64,000 nucleotides of DNA. Source: Candidatus Jettenia sp. AMX2. Lineage in GTDB: Bacteria; Planctomycetota; Brocadiia; Brocadiales; Brocadiaceae. The notes under the pieces are model-generated. The model saw only the letters and a list, made by a program, of their open reading frames with translations, did not search any database and was not told the DNA's origin. Each line of letters begins with the position of its first letter. The first letter of the stretch is position 1. The stretch covers positions 2,905,043 through 2,969,042 of the forward strand of contig CP129469.1 in assembly GCA_030583665.1 (NCBI GenBank), in the 5' to 3' direction. Below are positions 26,908-36,494 of the stretch, piece after piece. The position numbers and the translations under genes are program-made.

Positions 26908-28287
26908 TTATTTTAGAATTGAATCTTTATCATCTTTTCCATCTGCCGGCATTCTTGTCCTCTTATGAAGAAGGGAGATTTCTTCTATCTCCTTTTTGCT
27001 TCCGGCGCCTAATATCTTGAATTTTCTCGCAGAAGAAAGCACACGTCCTTCAAAGGATGCCACAGATGCATTAAACGTTTCTACAGCCTTTTCAAGAGAT
27101 CCGCCGAGTTTTGTGAGATGTTCTGCCATGGTTGCGATACGCTCATGGAGTTCCTGTCCGAGTTCGCTGATACGTTGTGCATTCTCAGCAACTTGTTCCT
27201 GCCGCCATCCGTAGTGAACGGCACGGAGGAGTGCAATCAGGGTTGTAGGAGTTGCAAGGATAACCCGTTGCTTCACTCCTTCTTCTATAAGCGCCGGATC
27301 ATGTTCCAGTGCTGCGCTAAAAAAAGTCTCCGCGGGCAAAAACAGGATAACAAATTCTGGCGTAGGCTGAAATTGGTCCCAATAAGACTTTGCACTGAGT
27401 TTTGCTATATGTGACCGGACCTGCTGGGCATGTTCCCTTAGTTTCAACGAACGGTGGTCGTCTGTTGTACCATCCAAAGCATCAAGGTAAGCCTGAAGCG
27501 GGGCCTTTGCATCAACGACAATATTTTTCCCGCCGGGAAGCTTTACAAGGACATCGGGCCGTAGTCTGCTGCTTTCCGTCGTTATGGTTTGTTGCTGATA
27601 AAAATCACAATATTCAAGCATGCCTGCCATTTCAACTACTCTTTTGAGCTGTATTTCTCCCCAATAGCCCCGTACTGTCGGTGTCCTGAGCGCCCTAACA
27701 AGATTGTTTGTTTCGGATTGTAATTTCTCCTGAGTAAATATCAACGACTTGACCTGTTCTGTCAGACTTCCGTAAGCTTGTTGTCGTGAATTTTCCAATT
27801 CCCTGATCTGAGTATCTACCTTTTCGAGTGATTGTGTAATGGGCGCAACGAGTGTCTCTACAGCCTTTTGCTTCTGTTCGAGATCGCACCTTGCTTCAAT
27901 TTGATATTTTTCCAGAGTGATCCTTGCCAGTTCCAGAAATGATTGATTATTGCTCTTCAGGGCTTCAGCAGAGAGCGCCTTAAAGGCATCGCTCAATTTT
28001 ACGGTAGCTTCATTCAGGATAGCTGCCTTCTCATTAGCCGCTTTACGCTCATGCTCTAGCGTGGTTTCAAGCCGTGTAATTTCCTGATTAAGCTCAAATA
28101 TCTTCTCATGCTTTTGGTCCAGCTCTGTGCATGCATGAACCAGGTCTTGCTGAACGATAGCAAGCCGTTCATAGATCATCGATATACGTGACCTGCTGAT
28201 TAACCATATAATGGTTCCGCCTAATAAAATTCCTCCGATTATAGCAGCGGTCACCCAGATAATCTCAATTTGGTGGATCTGATACAT
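26908..28287 (-). CDS. rmuC: DNA recombination protein RmuC
   Basis: A 459-residue RmuC-family protein, thought to limit DNA inversion at short repeats. One N-terminal membrane helix (about residues 8-30), then a long coiled coil (residues 40-190), then the conserved nuclease-like domain with [40 protein letters not shown] (the D...AK element of the PD-(D/E)XK fold) and [15 protein letters not shown]. Length and order match the family. Biochemical activity is not established in general. Confidence 0.9.
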   Translation of the reverse strand: MYQIHQIEIIWVTAAIIGGILLGGTIIWLISRSRISMIYERLAIVQQDLVHACTELDQKHEKIFELNQEITRLETTLEHERKAANEKAAILNEATVKLSDAFKALSAEALKSNNQSFLELARITLEKYQIEARCDLEQKQKAVETLVAPITQSLEKVDTQIRELENSRQQAYGSLTEQVKSLIFTQEKLQSETNNLVRALRTPTVRGYWGEIQLKRVVEMAGMLEYCDFYQQQTITTESSRLRPDVLVKLPGGKNIVVDAKAPLQAYLDALDGTTDDHRSLKLREHAQQVRSHIAKLSAKSYWDQFQPTPEFVILFLPAETFFSAALEHDPALIEEGVKQRVILATPTTLIALLRAVHYGWRQEQVAENAQRISELGQELHERIATMAEHLTKLGGSLEKAVETFNASVASFEGRVLSSARKFKILGAGSKKEIEEISLLHKRTRMPADGKDDKDSILK

Positions 28288-28338
28288 AATGGTATCTTTA
28301 GAGATAAATTTTTACATTACCGGTGCTTATTTCCAGAT

Positions 28339-29763
28339 TTAACTCGAAAAAACCCTTAGAAGGTTCGTTGATCCCGGCTTCCAGATAGGCACTCCTCCGG
28401 TGAAGACTACCATTTCCCCCTCCTTAATGTAGCCGGCATTCTTAGCAGCATTAATACTGCTTCTCATCATATCATCAGTATTCTGTATGGGTTCAGTAAC
28501 GATTGGAACAACGCCCCATACCAATGCAAGTCTTCTGTAAGTAATACTTGACGGGGTCACTGCCAGGATAAGTTGTTTAGGCCGGTATTTGGAAATAAAC
28601 CGTGCAGTACTGCCTGATTGGGTAGTAGTAAGAATAACCTTTGTATTAAGGTTGTTTGAGATCTGACACGTCGCAATACTTATTGCATCAGGTACTGTAA
28701 TGGGAATGTCAGGTATTTGCAGTTCCTCAAAGTGTTTTTTCCTCACCAAGCCTGGTTCTATCTCCCTAGCAACCTTCGACAACATACTCACGGATGCAAT
28801 CGGATAACGACCTTTTGCCGTCTCTTCGGAAAGCATGATGGCATCACTTCCGTCATATATTGCGTTTGCCACATCGGATATCTCTGCACGGGTTGGCCGG
28901 TAATTTCTGACCATAGAACCGAGCATCTGCGTGGCAGTAATTACCGGTTTGCAATAACAATTGGCAAGATGGATGATTTTTTTCTGTATTAGCGGGACCC
29001 TCTCAAGGGGTATTTCTACACCCAAATCTCCTCTGGCAACCATCAAGGCATCAGCGGCTTTTATAATTTCCTCCAGATTATTGATAGCTTCATGTTTTTC
29101 AATCTTGGCAACAACAGGTATATCCTTATTTTTCCGGCGCAGGATATCCTTGAGTTCCAAGATATCATTTACCTCTTTTACAAATGACAAAGCCACATAG
29201 TCTACATCATGCTCGATTCCAAACGCAAGGTCTCTCTTGTCTTTTTCTGTGAGTGAAGGTATTGGCAGGCTTCTTACCGGAATGTTAACCCCCTTCCCCG
29301 GGGATAAAACACCACCAACAATAATACGGCAGGTAATGTTATTGCTGTCTTTGCTGATAACCCTTAATTCAATTTCGCCGTCGGACAGGAAGATCGTATC
29401 ACCGGGGAAAACTATATCCGGTAACGGATTATAGGTAATCGATACGATCTCCTCATTGCCCTCTCTATCGTTGTTGGTAAGGGTAAATACATCGTTGCCC
29501 TTTAAGGTAATTGAATCTTTATAAATAGATTTTATTCTGATCTTTGGCCCTGACAGGTCCTGAAGAATGGCAACTGGCTTATTGAGCCGTTGAGAAATAT
29601 GGCGTATATTTTTAATGGTGCTTCCATGTTCTGCATGGGTGCCGTGAGAAAAATTTAACCTTGCCACATTCATCCCTGCCTGTATCAATTCCTCAAGCAT
29701 GGAAGGGGTGTCACAGGCAGGTCCGATAGTACATACAATCTTAGTTCTGGGAAAGTAGTTCAT
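28339..29763 (-). CDS. pyk: Pyruvate kinase
   Basis: A 474-residue glycolytic enzyme making pyruvate and ATP from phosphoenolpyruvate. It begins RTKIVCTIGPACDTPSML, with the active-site strand MNVARLNFSHGTHAEH, the metal site KIEKHEAINNLEEII, and MVARGDLGVEIPLERVP. The C-terminal allosteric domain (ILTTTQSGSTARFISKYRP) is present. It sits alone between rmuC and nadC; the 274 bases upstream (29764-30037) show no gene and are shared with nadC. Confidence 0.95.
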   Translation of the reverse strand: MNYFPRTKIVCTIGPACDTPSMLEELIQAGMNVARLNFSHGTHAEHGSTIKNIRHISQRLNKPVAILQDLSGPKIRIKSIYKDSITLKGNDVFTLTNNDREGNEEIVSITYNPLPDIVFPGDTIFLSDGEIELRVISKDSNNITCRIIVGGVLSPGKGVNIPVRSLPIPSLTEKDKRDLAFGIEHDVDYVALSFVKEVNDILELKDILRRKNKDIPVVAKIEKHEAINNLEEIIKAADALMVARGDLGVEIPLERVPLIQKKIIHLANCYCKPVITATQMLGSMVRNYRPTRAEISDVANAIYDGSDAIMLSEETAKGRYPIASVSMLSKVAREIEPGLVRKKHFEELQIPDIPITVPDAISIATCQISNNLNTKVILTTTQSGSTARFISKYRPKQLILAVTPSSITYRRLALVWGVVPIVTEPIQNTDDMMRSSINAAKNAGYIKEGEMVVFTGGVPIWKPGSTNLLRVFSS

Positions 29764-30037
29764 TCTGACGTATTGTCTTTATAAAATCCTTCATAGCAAA
29801 CCGGTTCAAACAGATACAACAGACCCATTATCTTATAAAGAAAGAATGATTTCAAGGAGGTTTTCCGGAAACAGGAAGAAATGTACTTTAAAAAAATATA
29901 GTTCATCTCCAAAATAATTGGTAAAATACGAAAGATTGATTTTGGCTTTCAGAGTTAAGGAGTTAAGGGGTGAGGCTTGCAGGTTTTACAAAATCATAAA
30001 TACGCTTAGTTCAGATTACGTCTTATGAGGAGTAGGT

Positions 30038-30943
30038 ATGAACTTTCACTTCAAACCGGAAAAGATAGATACACTTATTCAATACGCTGTTCAGGAAGAC
30101 ATCGGAACCGGGGATATTACAACAAAAAGCCTGATCCCTGATAATGTAATGGTGGAAGGGACATTTCTTGCAAAAGAAGACGGGATTATTGCCGGACTTC
30201 CTGTTGTTGAGTATTTTTTCTCAAAGCTCGATAAAAAAATTATTTTTAAAAAATGGGTTTGTGATGGAGAGGGAATACGCAAAGGTGACACCATTGCCAC
30301 GGTAAACAGCAGCGCAAGAACGTTGCTTTCCGGTGAGCGGATCTCATTGAATTTTCTCCAAAGACTTTCAGGTATTGCAACATTGACAGCACAATATGTT
30401 GAACAGGTAAAGCCTTTAAAAACCGCAATCATGGATACAAGAAAAACGACACCCGGCTGGCGATATCCTGAAAAATATGCGGTTGTCGTTGGCGGAGGTG
30501 TGAATCACAGGATGGGCCTCTACGATCAGGTGCTGTTAAAAGACAACCATCTTAATATCCTGAAGAACCGTGCATTCTATAATACTGCTCATACCAGCAC
30601 TATCGAATATGCTGTATCCCTCTTCAGGAAAAAAATAAAACCGGGAATTTTGATCGAAGTAGAAACAAGAACGATGGAAGAGGTAAAGGATGCCCTCAAA
30701 GCAGGGGTAGATATCATTCTGTTTGATAACATGAATATCTCACAACTAAAAGAAGCTGTCAAGGTAGTGAATGACTGGAAATCTGCCGGAGGCGCACATT
30801 TACCTCTTACTGAAGCGTCCGGGAATATCACCCTGGAGACGGTACAACTTGTTGCCAGGACGGGAGTGGACAGGATTTCTGTTGGTGCTATAACACATTC
30901 TGCGAAGGCAATGGATATCTCGCTCGAAATTTCAGGTTATTAA
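30038..30943 (+). CDS. nadC: Nicotinate-nucleotide pyrophosphorylase (carboxylating)
   Basis: A 301-residue quinolinate phosphoribosyltransferase of the NAD pathway. Diagnostic motifs: EDIGTGDITTKSL near residue 20, MDTRKTTPGWRYPEKYAV, GGGVNHRMGLYDQVLLKDNH and the C-terminal DRISVGAITHSAKAMDISLE. A GAGGAGTAGG site precedes the ATG. Its stop overlaps the purD end by 4 bases in convergent orientation. Confidence 0.95.
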   Translation: MNFHFKPEKIDTLIQYAVQEDIGTGDITTKSLIPDNVMVEGTFLAKEDGIIAGLPVVEYFFSKLDKKIIFKKWVCDGEGIRKGDTIATVNSSARTLLSGERISLNFLQRLSGIATLTAQYVEQVKPLKTAIMDTRKTTPGWRYPEKYAVVVGGGVNHRMGLYDQVLLKDNHLNILKNRAFYNTAHTSTIEYAVSLFRKKIKPGILIEVETRTMEEVKDALKAGVDIILFDNMNISQLKEAVKVVNDWKSAGGAHLPLTEASGNITLETVQLVARTGVDRISVGAITHSAKAMDISLEISGY

Positions 30944-32229
30944 TCTTTCCGGTAAATGGCCTTTACCCCGATATCCCTTCTGTAGTGCGCTCCTTCAAAA
31001 CTTATATTCTGAATGGCGCTGTAAGCGGTTTTGTGTGCATCCTGAAAGTCTTTTCCTAATGCTGTTATTGCAAGGATGCGACCACCATTTGTTACAAGCT
31101 TTCCGTCCTTTACGGCAGTACCTGCATGAAAGGCATAAACGTTGTCAAGCCCTTTCAGTCTTTCAAGTCCATGAATTTCAGTCCCAGTCTTATATTTATC
31201 AGGATACCCGCCAGCGGCCATAACAACGCAGAGCGAGACGCCGTCATTCCATACTATCTCCTTATCCTCCATGTTGTTTACCGCAGTTGACATGAGAATC
31301 GGTACAAGGTCTGTTTTCATTCGCATGAGGAGAACCTGTGTTTCCGGATCACCAAATCTCGCATTGAATTCAAGCACCTTCGGACCGGTACTGGTAATCA
31401 TTAGTCCGGCATAGATAATACCTTTATAAGGTCTGTTCTCTTTTTTCATGGCATGAATGACCGGTACAAGGATATTTTCCTCAAAGTCATACTGTAATTC
31501 AGGTGTTATGCGTGGTACCGGTGAATATGCTCCCATCCCGCCGGTGTTGGGTCCCTTATCTCCGTCATTAACGGCCTTGTGGTCCTGTACGGGCGGAAGG
31601 GGAAGTATGGTTTTCCCATCGGTAAAGGCAAGGATTGAAACCTCCTCACCGGAAAGGAACTCTTCAATAATAATTCTATCGCCGGCAGGGCCGAATATCT
31701 TATCCTTCATGATATCATCAATACATTTGTCGCCCTCGTCCGGTGTCCGGCAGACATACACACCTTTACCTTTGGCTAATCCGTCGGCCTTAATAATCAA
31801 AGGGAAGTCAGATGCCGACAGGTGTTTCTTTGCTAATTTTATATCATCAAACACCTTAAAATCGCCAGTCGGAATACCGTGTTTTTTCATAAGGGTTTTT
31901 GCAAAGACCTTGCTTCCCTCGATAATTGCTGCCCTTTTGGTGGGGCCGAATATAGCAAGATTTCCGTCCTGAAACCTGTCAACAATACCGGCGACAAGCG
32001 GATCTTCAGGGCCTATAACCGTAAGGTCTATCTTTTGTTTTAGCGCAAAATTATAAAGACCTTCTATATTTTCCGCACCAATATCCACGCATTCTGCAAT
32101 TTCTGCAATACCGGGGTTTCCGGGAGCGCAATATATTTCCCCCGCCAAAGGTGATTGTGCAATCTTCCAGGCAAGTGCATGCTCCCTTCCTCCGCTTCCA
32201 ACAATCAATATTTTCATCTTGTTTTTCAT
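30940..32229 (-). CDS. purD: Phosphoribosylamine-glycine ligase (GAR synthetase)
   Basis: A 429-residue ATP-grasp ligase of de novo purine synthesis. The ATG at 32229 (MKNKMKILIVGSGGREHALA) or at 32217 is chosen because the family starts with MKILIVGSGGREHA; 53 further in-frame codons upstream are not conserved in the family and are very AT-rich. Motifs include GPEDPLVAGIVD near residue 80, FPLIIKADGLAKGKGVYVC and NTGGMGAYSPVP. It converges on nadC. A good Shine-Dalgarno is not seen for either start. Confidence 0.93.
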   Translation of the reverse strand: MKNKMKILIVGSGGREHALAWKIAQSPLAGEIYCAPGNPGIAEIAECVDIGAENIEGLYNFALKQKIDLTVIGPEDPLVAGIVDRFQDGNLAIFGPTKRAAIIEGSKVFAKTLMKKHGIPTGDFKVFDDIKLAKKHLSASDFPLIIKADGLAKGKGVYVCRTPDEGDKCIDDIMKDKIFGPAGDRIIIEEFLSGEEVSILAFTDGKTILPLPPVQDHKAVNDGDKGPNTGGMGAYSPVPRITPELQYDFEENILVPVIHAMKKENRPYKGIIYAGLMITSTGPKVLEFNARFGDPETQVLLMRMKTDLVPILMSTAVNNMEDKEIVWNDGVSLCVVMAAGGYPDKYKTGTEIHGLERLKGLDNVYAFHAGTAVKDGKLVTNGGRILAITALGKDFQDAHKTAYSAIQNISFEGAHYRRDIGVKAIYRKD

Positions 32230-32335
32230 TTTAAGCACTTTCAATTGATTTAGCCTTCTAAAGGCCTGCTTAGCCCTGTTATTATAGCAGACTCGGTTGT
32301 AAAAATGAAAACTTTTTATTCTTTTTAATTGAGTG

Positions 32336-32363
32336 TTGACACATAGTATATTATCGCTATAAT
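32336..32363 (+). promoter_or_regulatory. Near-perfect sigma-70 promoter of the initiator tRNA
   Basis: TTGACA (32336-32341) and TATAAT (32358-32363), both exact consensus, with a 16-base spacer. The predicted transcription start near 32370 is about 20 bases upstream of the tRNA. Confidence 0.85.
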
Positions 32364-32391
32364 ATACACCATCAGTCACAGAAAACAATAA

Positions 32392-32468
32392 CGCGGGGTA
32401 GAGCAGTCTGGCAGCTCGTCGGGCTCATAACCCGGAGGTCGTGGGTTCAAATCCCACCCCCGCTACCA
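32392..32468 (+). tRNA. Initiator tRNA-fMet (anticodon CAT)
   Basis: A 77-base tRNA with the initiator features: unpaired first base (C1 opposite T72), three G-C pairs next to the CAT anticodon loop (GGG...CCC), and an encoded CCA end. The T-arm GGTTCAAATCC is standard. It has its own promoter and terminator. The last 47 bases are repeated at 33089-33135, which marks it as an integration target for a mobile element. No other tRNA is in the window. Confidence 0.97.
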
Positions 32469-32470
32469 AT

Positions 32471-32516
32471 CTAATAAAAAAGGCTTAGAGGAAAACCTCT
32501 AAGCCTTTTTTATTAG
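32471..32516 (+). terminator. Strong terminator after tRNA-fMet
   Basis: A perfect 21-bp stem (32471-32491 with 32496-32516) around an AAAA loop, with A and T tracts built into its arms, so it can work in both directions. Confidence 0.9.
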
Positions 32517-32546
32517 CTTCTAACATTTTCTGGACTCGAAAAGCTA

Positions 32547-32621
32547 CTAGTTAGAATTGCTTTCTGGATATTCAAACGCATAAATAAACACATTCGTATC
32601 AAGAAAAACCCTAAGTTTCAT
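32547..32621 (-). pseudogene. PIN-domain toxin (VapC-like), cut to 24 residues
   Basis: The frame begins MKLRVFLDTNVFIYAFEYPE, the classic first strand of a PIN ribonuclease with its metal-binding Asp, and stops after 24 codons, where a full protein would have about 130. Its ATG overlaps the end of the antitoxin gene by 11 bases, the usual toxin-antitoxin coupling. The missing part falls against the tRNA terminator, so the loss probably came with integration or excision at the tRNA. Confidence 0.75.
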
Positions 32622-32853
32622 CTTCGATTGTTTCCAAATCTTTCTTTAATTGTTTTGGTTTAACTCCTCTTCTCTTATATTTGTTAATCCTATTCCATAG
32701 TACTTCAGGACTAAGGATTCCTAAATCTGAGGCATATTTAATAATCGCCGCCCTTGCTGCTTCATCTTTATTCGGGAAAAGCCCTATCTTGACCATCTTC
32801 TCTAAGGCATCCCCTTCCATTTCTGCCAATTTGATTGCTGTTTCAGTTTTCAT
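32611..32853 (-). CDS. VapB-like antitoxin, orphaned
   Basis: An 80-residue helical protein (start KTETAIKLAEMEGDALEKMV, middle PNKDEAARAAIIKYASDLGI) that resembles the antitoxins encoded before PIN toxins, though the exact family is not certain. Such proteins bind their toxin and their own promoter. Its toxin is the 24-residue remnant next to it, so it now has no toxin to neutralise unless it acts in trans. The stop overlaps the toxin start. Confidence 0.6.
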   Translation of the reverse strand: MKTETAIKLAEMEGDALEKMVKIGLFPNKDEAARAAIIKYASDLGILSPEVLWNRINKYKRRGVKPKQLKKDLETIEDET

Positions 32854-33003
32854 GAATAACCTCTTTTGATGCGTATTTCAAAATAATATTTGTTGTTAAT
32901 CATTGTATACTGGTATTCAGTATAAGACATCCTCATATAAAATCAATCAAACATTTTGGAAATATTCTAACACTTTTCTAACAAACTATCCAAAAACAAC
33001 AGG

Positions 33004-33052
33004 TAAGGCTTTGCTGCTTAATAGCGATAAAATCATTATTAGCAAAGCCTTA
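33004..33052. repeat. Inverted repeat inside the tRNA-flanked segment
   Basis: Perfect 12-bp arms (TAAGGCTTTGCT at 33004-33015 and its complement at 33041-33052) around 25 bases. No T-run follows, so it is not an obvious terminator. It may be a remnant of a mobile element end. Confidence 0.6.
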
Positions 33053-33088
33053 CTTCTTACAGGTTGTTCTTGGTTATGTTTCAAATTT

Positions 33089-33135
33089 GGCTCATAATCC
33101 GGAGGTCGTGGGTTCAAATCCCACCCCCGCTACCA
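33089..33135 (+). repeat. Duplicated 3' part of tRNA-fMet (probable attachment site)
   Basis: 47 bases from the anticodon arm to CCA identical to 32422-32468 except for one C-to-T change at 33098, extending two bases past CCA. The 5' half of the tRNA is missing, so this is not a functional tRNA. It is the classical footprint of site-specific integration into a tRNA 3' end. It is followed by its own terminator. Confidence 0.88.
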
Positions 33136-33145
33136 ATAAAATCAA

Positions 33146-33177
33146 GGGGTTGCAGCGAATGCTGTAGCCCCTTTTTT
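33146..33177 (+). terminator. Terminator following the tRNA fragment
   Basis: An 11-bp stem with two G-U pairs (33146-33156 with 33161-33171), GAAT loop, then six T. It may be the original terminator of the tRNA, separated from it by the insertion. Confidence 0.85.
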
Positions 33178-33181
33178 GTTA

Positions 33182-33519
33182 GATTGCGCTAAATTTGAAC
33201 CAAATTTCATTAGACATTTAGCCGCTTTCTTTTCGAGAAGGACAGTTATTGAAGATACTTTGTAATAACGTATCCAGGTTTATCATAGAGAGATTCATAG
33301 TACAAAGCAGCCTTCGGTTATTTTGCTTGACTATAAAATTGAACAGGCTAAAATCTTTCCATGAGCTCATAAAATTATCGATGTCGTAATGAGTTACACC
33401 TACACTAAGGAAACGTTTTGAGATTAAAATAATTTGATTATTTTAAAAATACACTATTTATCCGGTAAGTAGTTTTTGGACTGTATAGCGAGCCAACGAT
33501 CTACACAAATATCAAGTAA
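33182..33519. other. 338-base stretch without a recognisable gene
   Basis: AT-rich, stop-dense in all frames; no RNA gene, terminator or clear promoter found. It separates the tRNA fragment from the helicase pseudogene and may contain decayed mobile DNA. Confidence 0.5.
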
Positions 33520-34622
33520 ATGCAAATAACACCATATCACGCTAAATATTTTGCATTTGAACTAACAAAACATAACTCATCTGATAGTTTACAAAAATTG
33601 GCTTCCTCTCTTTTAGATGCTCAAGTTGATTTAAACCCACATCAGGTTGAGGCTGCTTTATTTGCATTCCGCTCACCGCTTTCTAAAGGTGCAATATTGG
33701 CAGATGAGGTAAGACTTGGTAAAACAATTGAAGCCGGACTGGTTATTTCACAAAAATGGGCTGAGAGAAAGAGAAAATTTATAATCATTGTACCAGCACA
33801 TCTTTGCAAGCAATGGAACCAGGAACTATCAGAGAAGTTTTTTCATACTTCCATTATTTTGGAGGCATCTTCCTTTAATCAGGAAATTAAAAAAGGAAAC
33901 TTAAACCCTTTTGACCAGAAAGAGATCATCATTTGCTCTTATCACTTTGCAAGGGCAAAAGACGCTTATATCAAGAAAATTAATTGGGATTTAGTAGTTA
34001 TTGATGAGGCTCATCGATTAAGAAATGTTTATAAACCACAGAACAAGATTGCCAATACCATTAAAGATGCAATTGCACATGCACCAAAAGTTCTTCTCAC
34101 TGCAACACCACTTCAAAATTCTTTCTTAGAGATCTACGGATTGGTTAGCATTATTGATGATTATACCTTACCTGCCACAATAAGTCCCCTCTTGGGAGGG
34201 GATTTAGGGGTGGGTTCTCACATCAGATATCTTATAAATCACATCGCCCAAAAACACCAAGCCGAAATTCTGCAAATGAATACTGAACGTAATGCGGGTT
34301 TCTTCGATAACGAAATGGAAAAATTAGACAAATGGGCAGAAAATGTGAAAGGTAGTATGGAAATTGAATTGAAAGAATTAGATAAAGAGATAAAATGCCG
34401 TAAAACAGAAGCAAAAAAATCCTGAATCTTGAGGAAAAGGTACAGGCACATCGGCTGATAAAAGAAATTGAAAAAAAGCGTAATACCTTACGGCTGAACC
34501 TATACCAATCACAGGATGAGGTAGATAACAGGAAAGAAGGGCTGATAGATCAGATAGAGGCACGCTTAAAACAAAAGGTTGAAAAATCAGATTTATTCAC
34601 AATTAGATGGAAACTTATTTAA
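33520..34622 (+). pseudogene. SNF2-type helicase, internally deleted and frameshifted
   Basis: The first ~225 codons are a SNF2/RapA-like helicase start: the Q-like segment LNPHQVEAALFAF, Walker A LADEVRLGKTIEAGLV (the usual DEVGLGKT has Gly changed to Arg), VIDEAHRLRN and LLTATPLQNS. Then a palindromic repeat encodes LLGGDLGVGS, and the frame jumps to a C-terminal piece, so the second helicase domain (motifs IV-VI) is missing. After residue 301 a run of seven A breaks the frame; adding one A restores LEEKVQAHRLIKEIEKKR up to LFTIRWKLI, the usual end of these helicases, at 34622. Total remaining ~370 residues against ~950 in intact relatives. Confidence 0.85.
34182..34217. repeat. Palindromic repeat inside the helicase pseudogene
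   Basis: The core reads CCCCTCTTGGGAGGGGATTT and then AGGGGTGGGTT, the same sequence family as 41217-41251. It sits exactly at the junction where the helicase middle is missing, so it may have promoted or healed the deletion. Confidence 0.8.
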
Positions 34623-34688
34623 AATGCCGATAATGTAAGATAATAAATGATGAGAACTTTTATTGATAGTAGGGTGAGTTAGCTATAG

Positions 34689-34798
34689 ATATCGTTGGCC
34701 CTCGGTATGCTGATTTGCTGAGACCCTCAAGTAGGAGATGTATAACAGAACCAATGGTTGCTTGTCCAAAATGTTAGACCGAGATTAAACTAATGGTG
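34689..34798 (+). pseudogene. Degenerate copy of the DUF2130 gene start
   Basis: About 110 bases resembling 36440-36545 (GATATxGTTG..., then ATGxxAACAGAACC(A/C)ATG..TTGTCC(A/G)AAxTG), including the zinc-finger-coding TGTCC..TG segment, but with stops and frameshifts. It encodes nothing useful and documents a duplication that placed the AlbA-like gene between two copies. Confidence 0.6.
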
Positions 34799-34842
34799 AC
34801 CTTGTATGATAAAACTAGATAACCCGTTTAGAAGAACCAAAA

Positions 34843-36304
34843 ATGGAAAATAACCAATCAATTATTGAAAAACTTATTTCATGGGATGAGAACATATCCT
34901 TTGAGACAAAGCGTGTTTCAGGCAAAATGGTGCGAAAAGCACTGGAAACCATTGTTGCCTTTGCAAATACAGAGGGCGGTTTTTTGGTTTTAGGGATTGA
35001 GGATTTCAAAGGCAAAAGGAACCGATCGTCTCATAGGCATCCATGAGAATGCTGAAGCTGTTGATGAACTCAGACAAAAAGTACAGCACCAAATTGTTCC
35101 TCCTATAGATGATCTTACATGGACGTCTCTCAATTGTAGGCTTTACGACGGTAATCCTGGAGAGATTGTTATTATCGAAGTTATGAAGAGTCCGAAAGTG
35201 CATTCCATTATTGAAGATGGTACATGGAAGCGTCTCGATAAAGGTAATCGTGAGATGACCGCTTCCGAAATTAATGAACTTTGCTTCTCAAGGGGCGTAA
35301 TTAGTGCAGAGAATGAACTCGTGGATGTTCCATTTGAATTACTTTATACCAATTCATGGAAAACTTACTGCGAAAACAGAGGGATTAGTTCAGGCGACAT
35401 TAAGGATAGAATGTTCAGAACTGGCTTGGCACGAAAAAAAAGTGACGTAGTATTACCTACAAAAGCTGCTATTCTTTGTTTTGCAGAAGATCCTTCAGGC
35501 ATTTTATCTTCAAAAACCGCTGTGAGAGTGTTTCATTATGCTGGAACACGTATTGAGCACGGAGCAATTCCTAATCTGTTAAAGCAACCTAAAACGATTA
35601 CTGGACCGTTGATAAAACAAATTGCCGATGCATATGCATACGTAATTAATGAAATAGCAAAAGGTCTGATTCTTGCAAAGTCAGGATTTGAAACAGTGCA
35701 TCGGTATCCGACACGAGTAATCAGAGAAGCGATAACTAATGCCGTTATTCACAGAGACTATCATATAAACAGGGATATTTATATAAAGATTTTTGATAAT
35801 CGCATAGAAGTGGAAAGCCCCGGACTCTTTCCCGGAAATATCACGGCAGAGACCATTGAGTTCGCAGGTTCATTCAGCCGTAATCCTCTTATTGTAAACT
35901 GTCTTAGGGAATTTCCCGAACCACCTAATATCGATGCCGGAGAAGGAGTGAGAATGATGTTTGCAACCATGCGCTTACAGGGACTTTATCCTCCGTTCTA
36001 TTTTTCGCGGAGAGATTCAATAGTTGTCTTATTGCTCAATGAAGAACGACCTCCAATATGGGAACAGGTCAGCAACTGGATTGACCGGAACGGATCTATT
36101 ACAAACGGTCAATTGTGTAGAATTGCTTCTGTTGATACGCTGAAAGCCTCAAAAATGCTTAAGAAGTGGGTTGACATGGAAATGCTTGAAGTGGACATGA
36201 GCAAAGGCAAGAAAAATGCAAGCTATCGAAAAGCTGGTTCAGTAACACAGAGAAAATTTATTGGTTTATTATCCAGTCTCTCGGATAATAAAGAAGCACC
36301 TTAG
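34843..36304 (+). pseudogene. AlbA_2 / ATP-binding regulator (COG2865-like), broken by one frameshift
   Basis: The N-terminal 55 codons (34843-35010) encode an AlbA_2 (Schlafen-like) DNA/RNA-binding domain (FETKRVSGKMVRKALETIVA, FANTEGGFLVLGIED). The frame then shifts by one base near 35005-35015; the second frame (34997-36304) continues without gap as AKGTDRLIGIHENAEAVDEL. The C-terminal part has a GHKL-like ATPase segment (NAVIHRDYHINRDIYIKIFD, IEVESPGLFPGNI) and a winged-helix tail. Restoring one base gives about 486 residues, normal for the family. These proteins are common in defence islands. The shift could be genuine or a sequencing error, since the rest is intact. Confidence 0.8.
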
Positions 36305-36384
36305 TTGTAATTTCAACTTTAACAAAGACTTACAGCATAACTTATTATCCTGTACGAGAAATAATAAGGTTGAACTGTAAAGGT

Positions 36385-36440
36385 ATATGGTGAAAACCAA
36401 GGATTAGAACTCACATGGATAGGGAAGGAAAACCAGTTAT
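36385..36440 (+). pseudogene. Fossil N-terminus of a DNA methyltransferase (copy 1)
   Basis: Reading in one frame, LELTWIGKENQ matches residues 8-18 of the intact methyltransferase starting at 40106 (LELTWIGKDNQ). The DNA also matches (GAACTCACATGGATAGG). The homology stops after about 45 bases and runs into the DUF2130 fragment. No function. Confidence 0.6.
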
Positions 36441-36494
36441 GGATATAGTTGCTCTTTGGAATGCCGATTTATTGAGATTCTTAGGGAGAGGCTT

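Noticed and set aside
33089-33135. A second functional tRNA-Met gene
   Set aside because: Only the 3' half is present; the acceptor 5' strand, D-arm and half of the anticodon stem are missing, and the upstream bases do not pair.
34400-34430. Programmed slippage on the A-run of the SNF2 helicase
   Set aside because: A seven-A run could slip, but the gene also lacks its second helicase domain, so simple decay explains it better.
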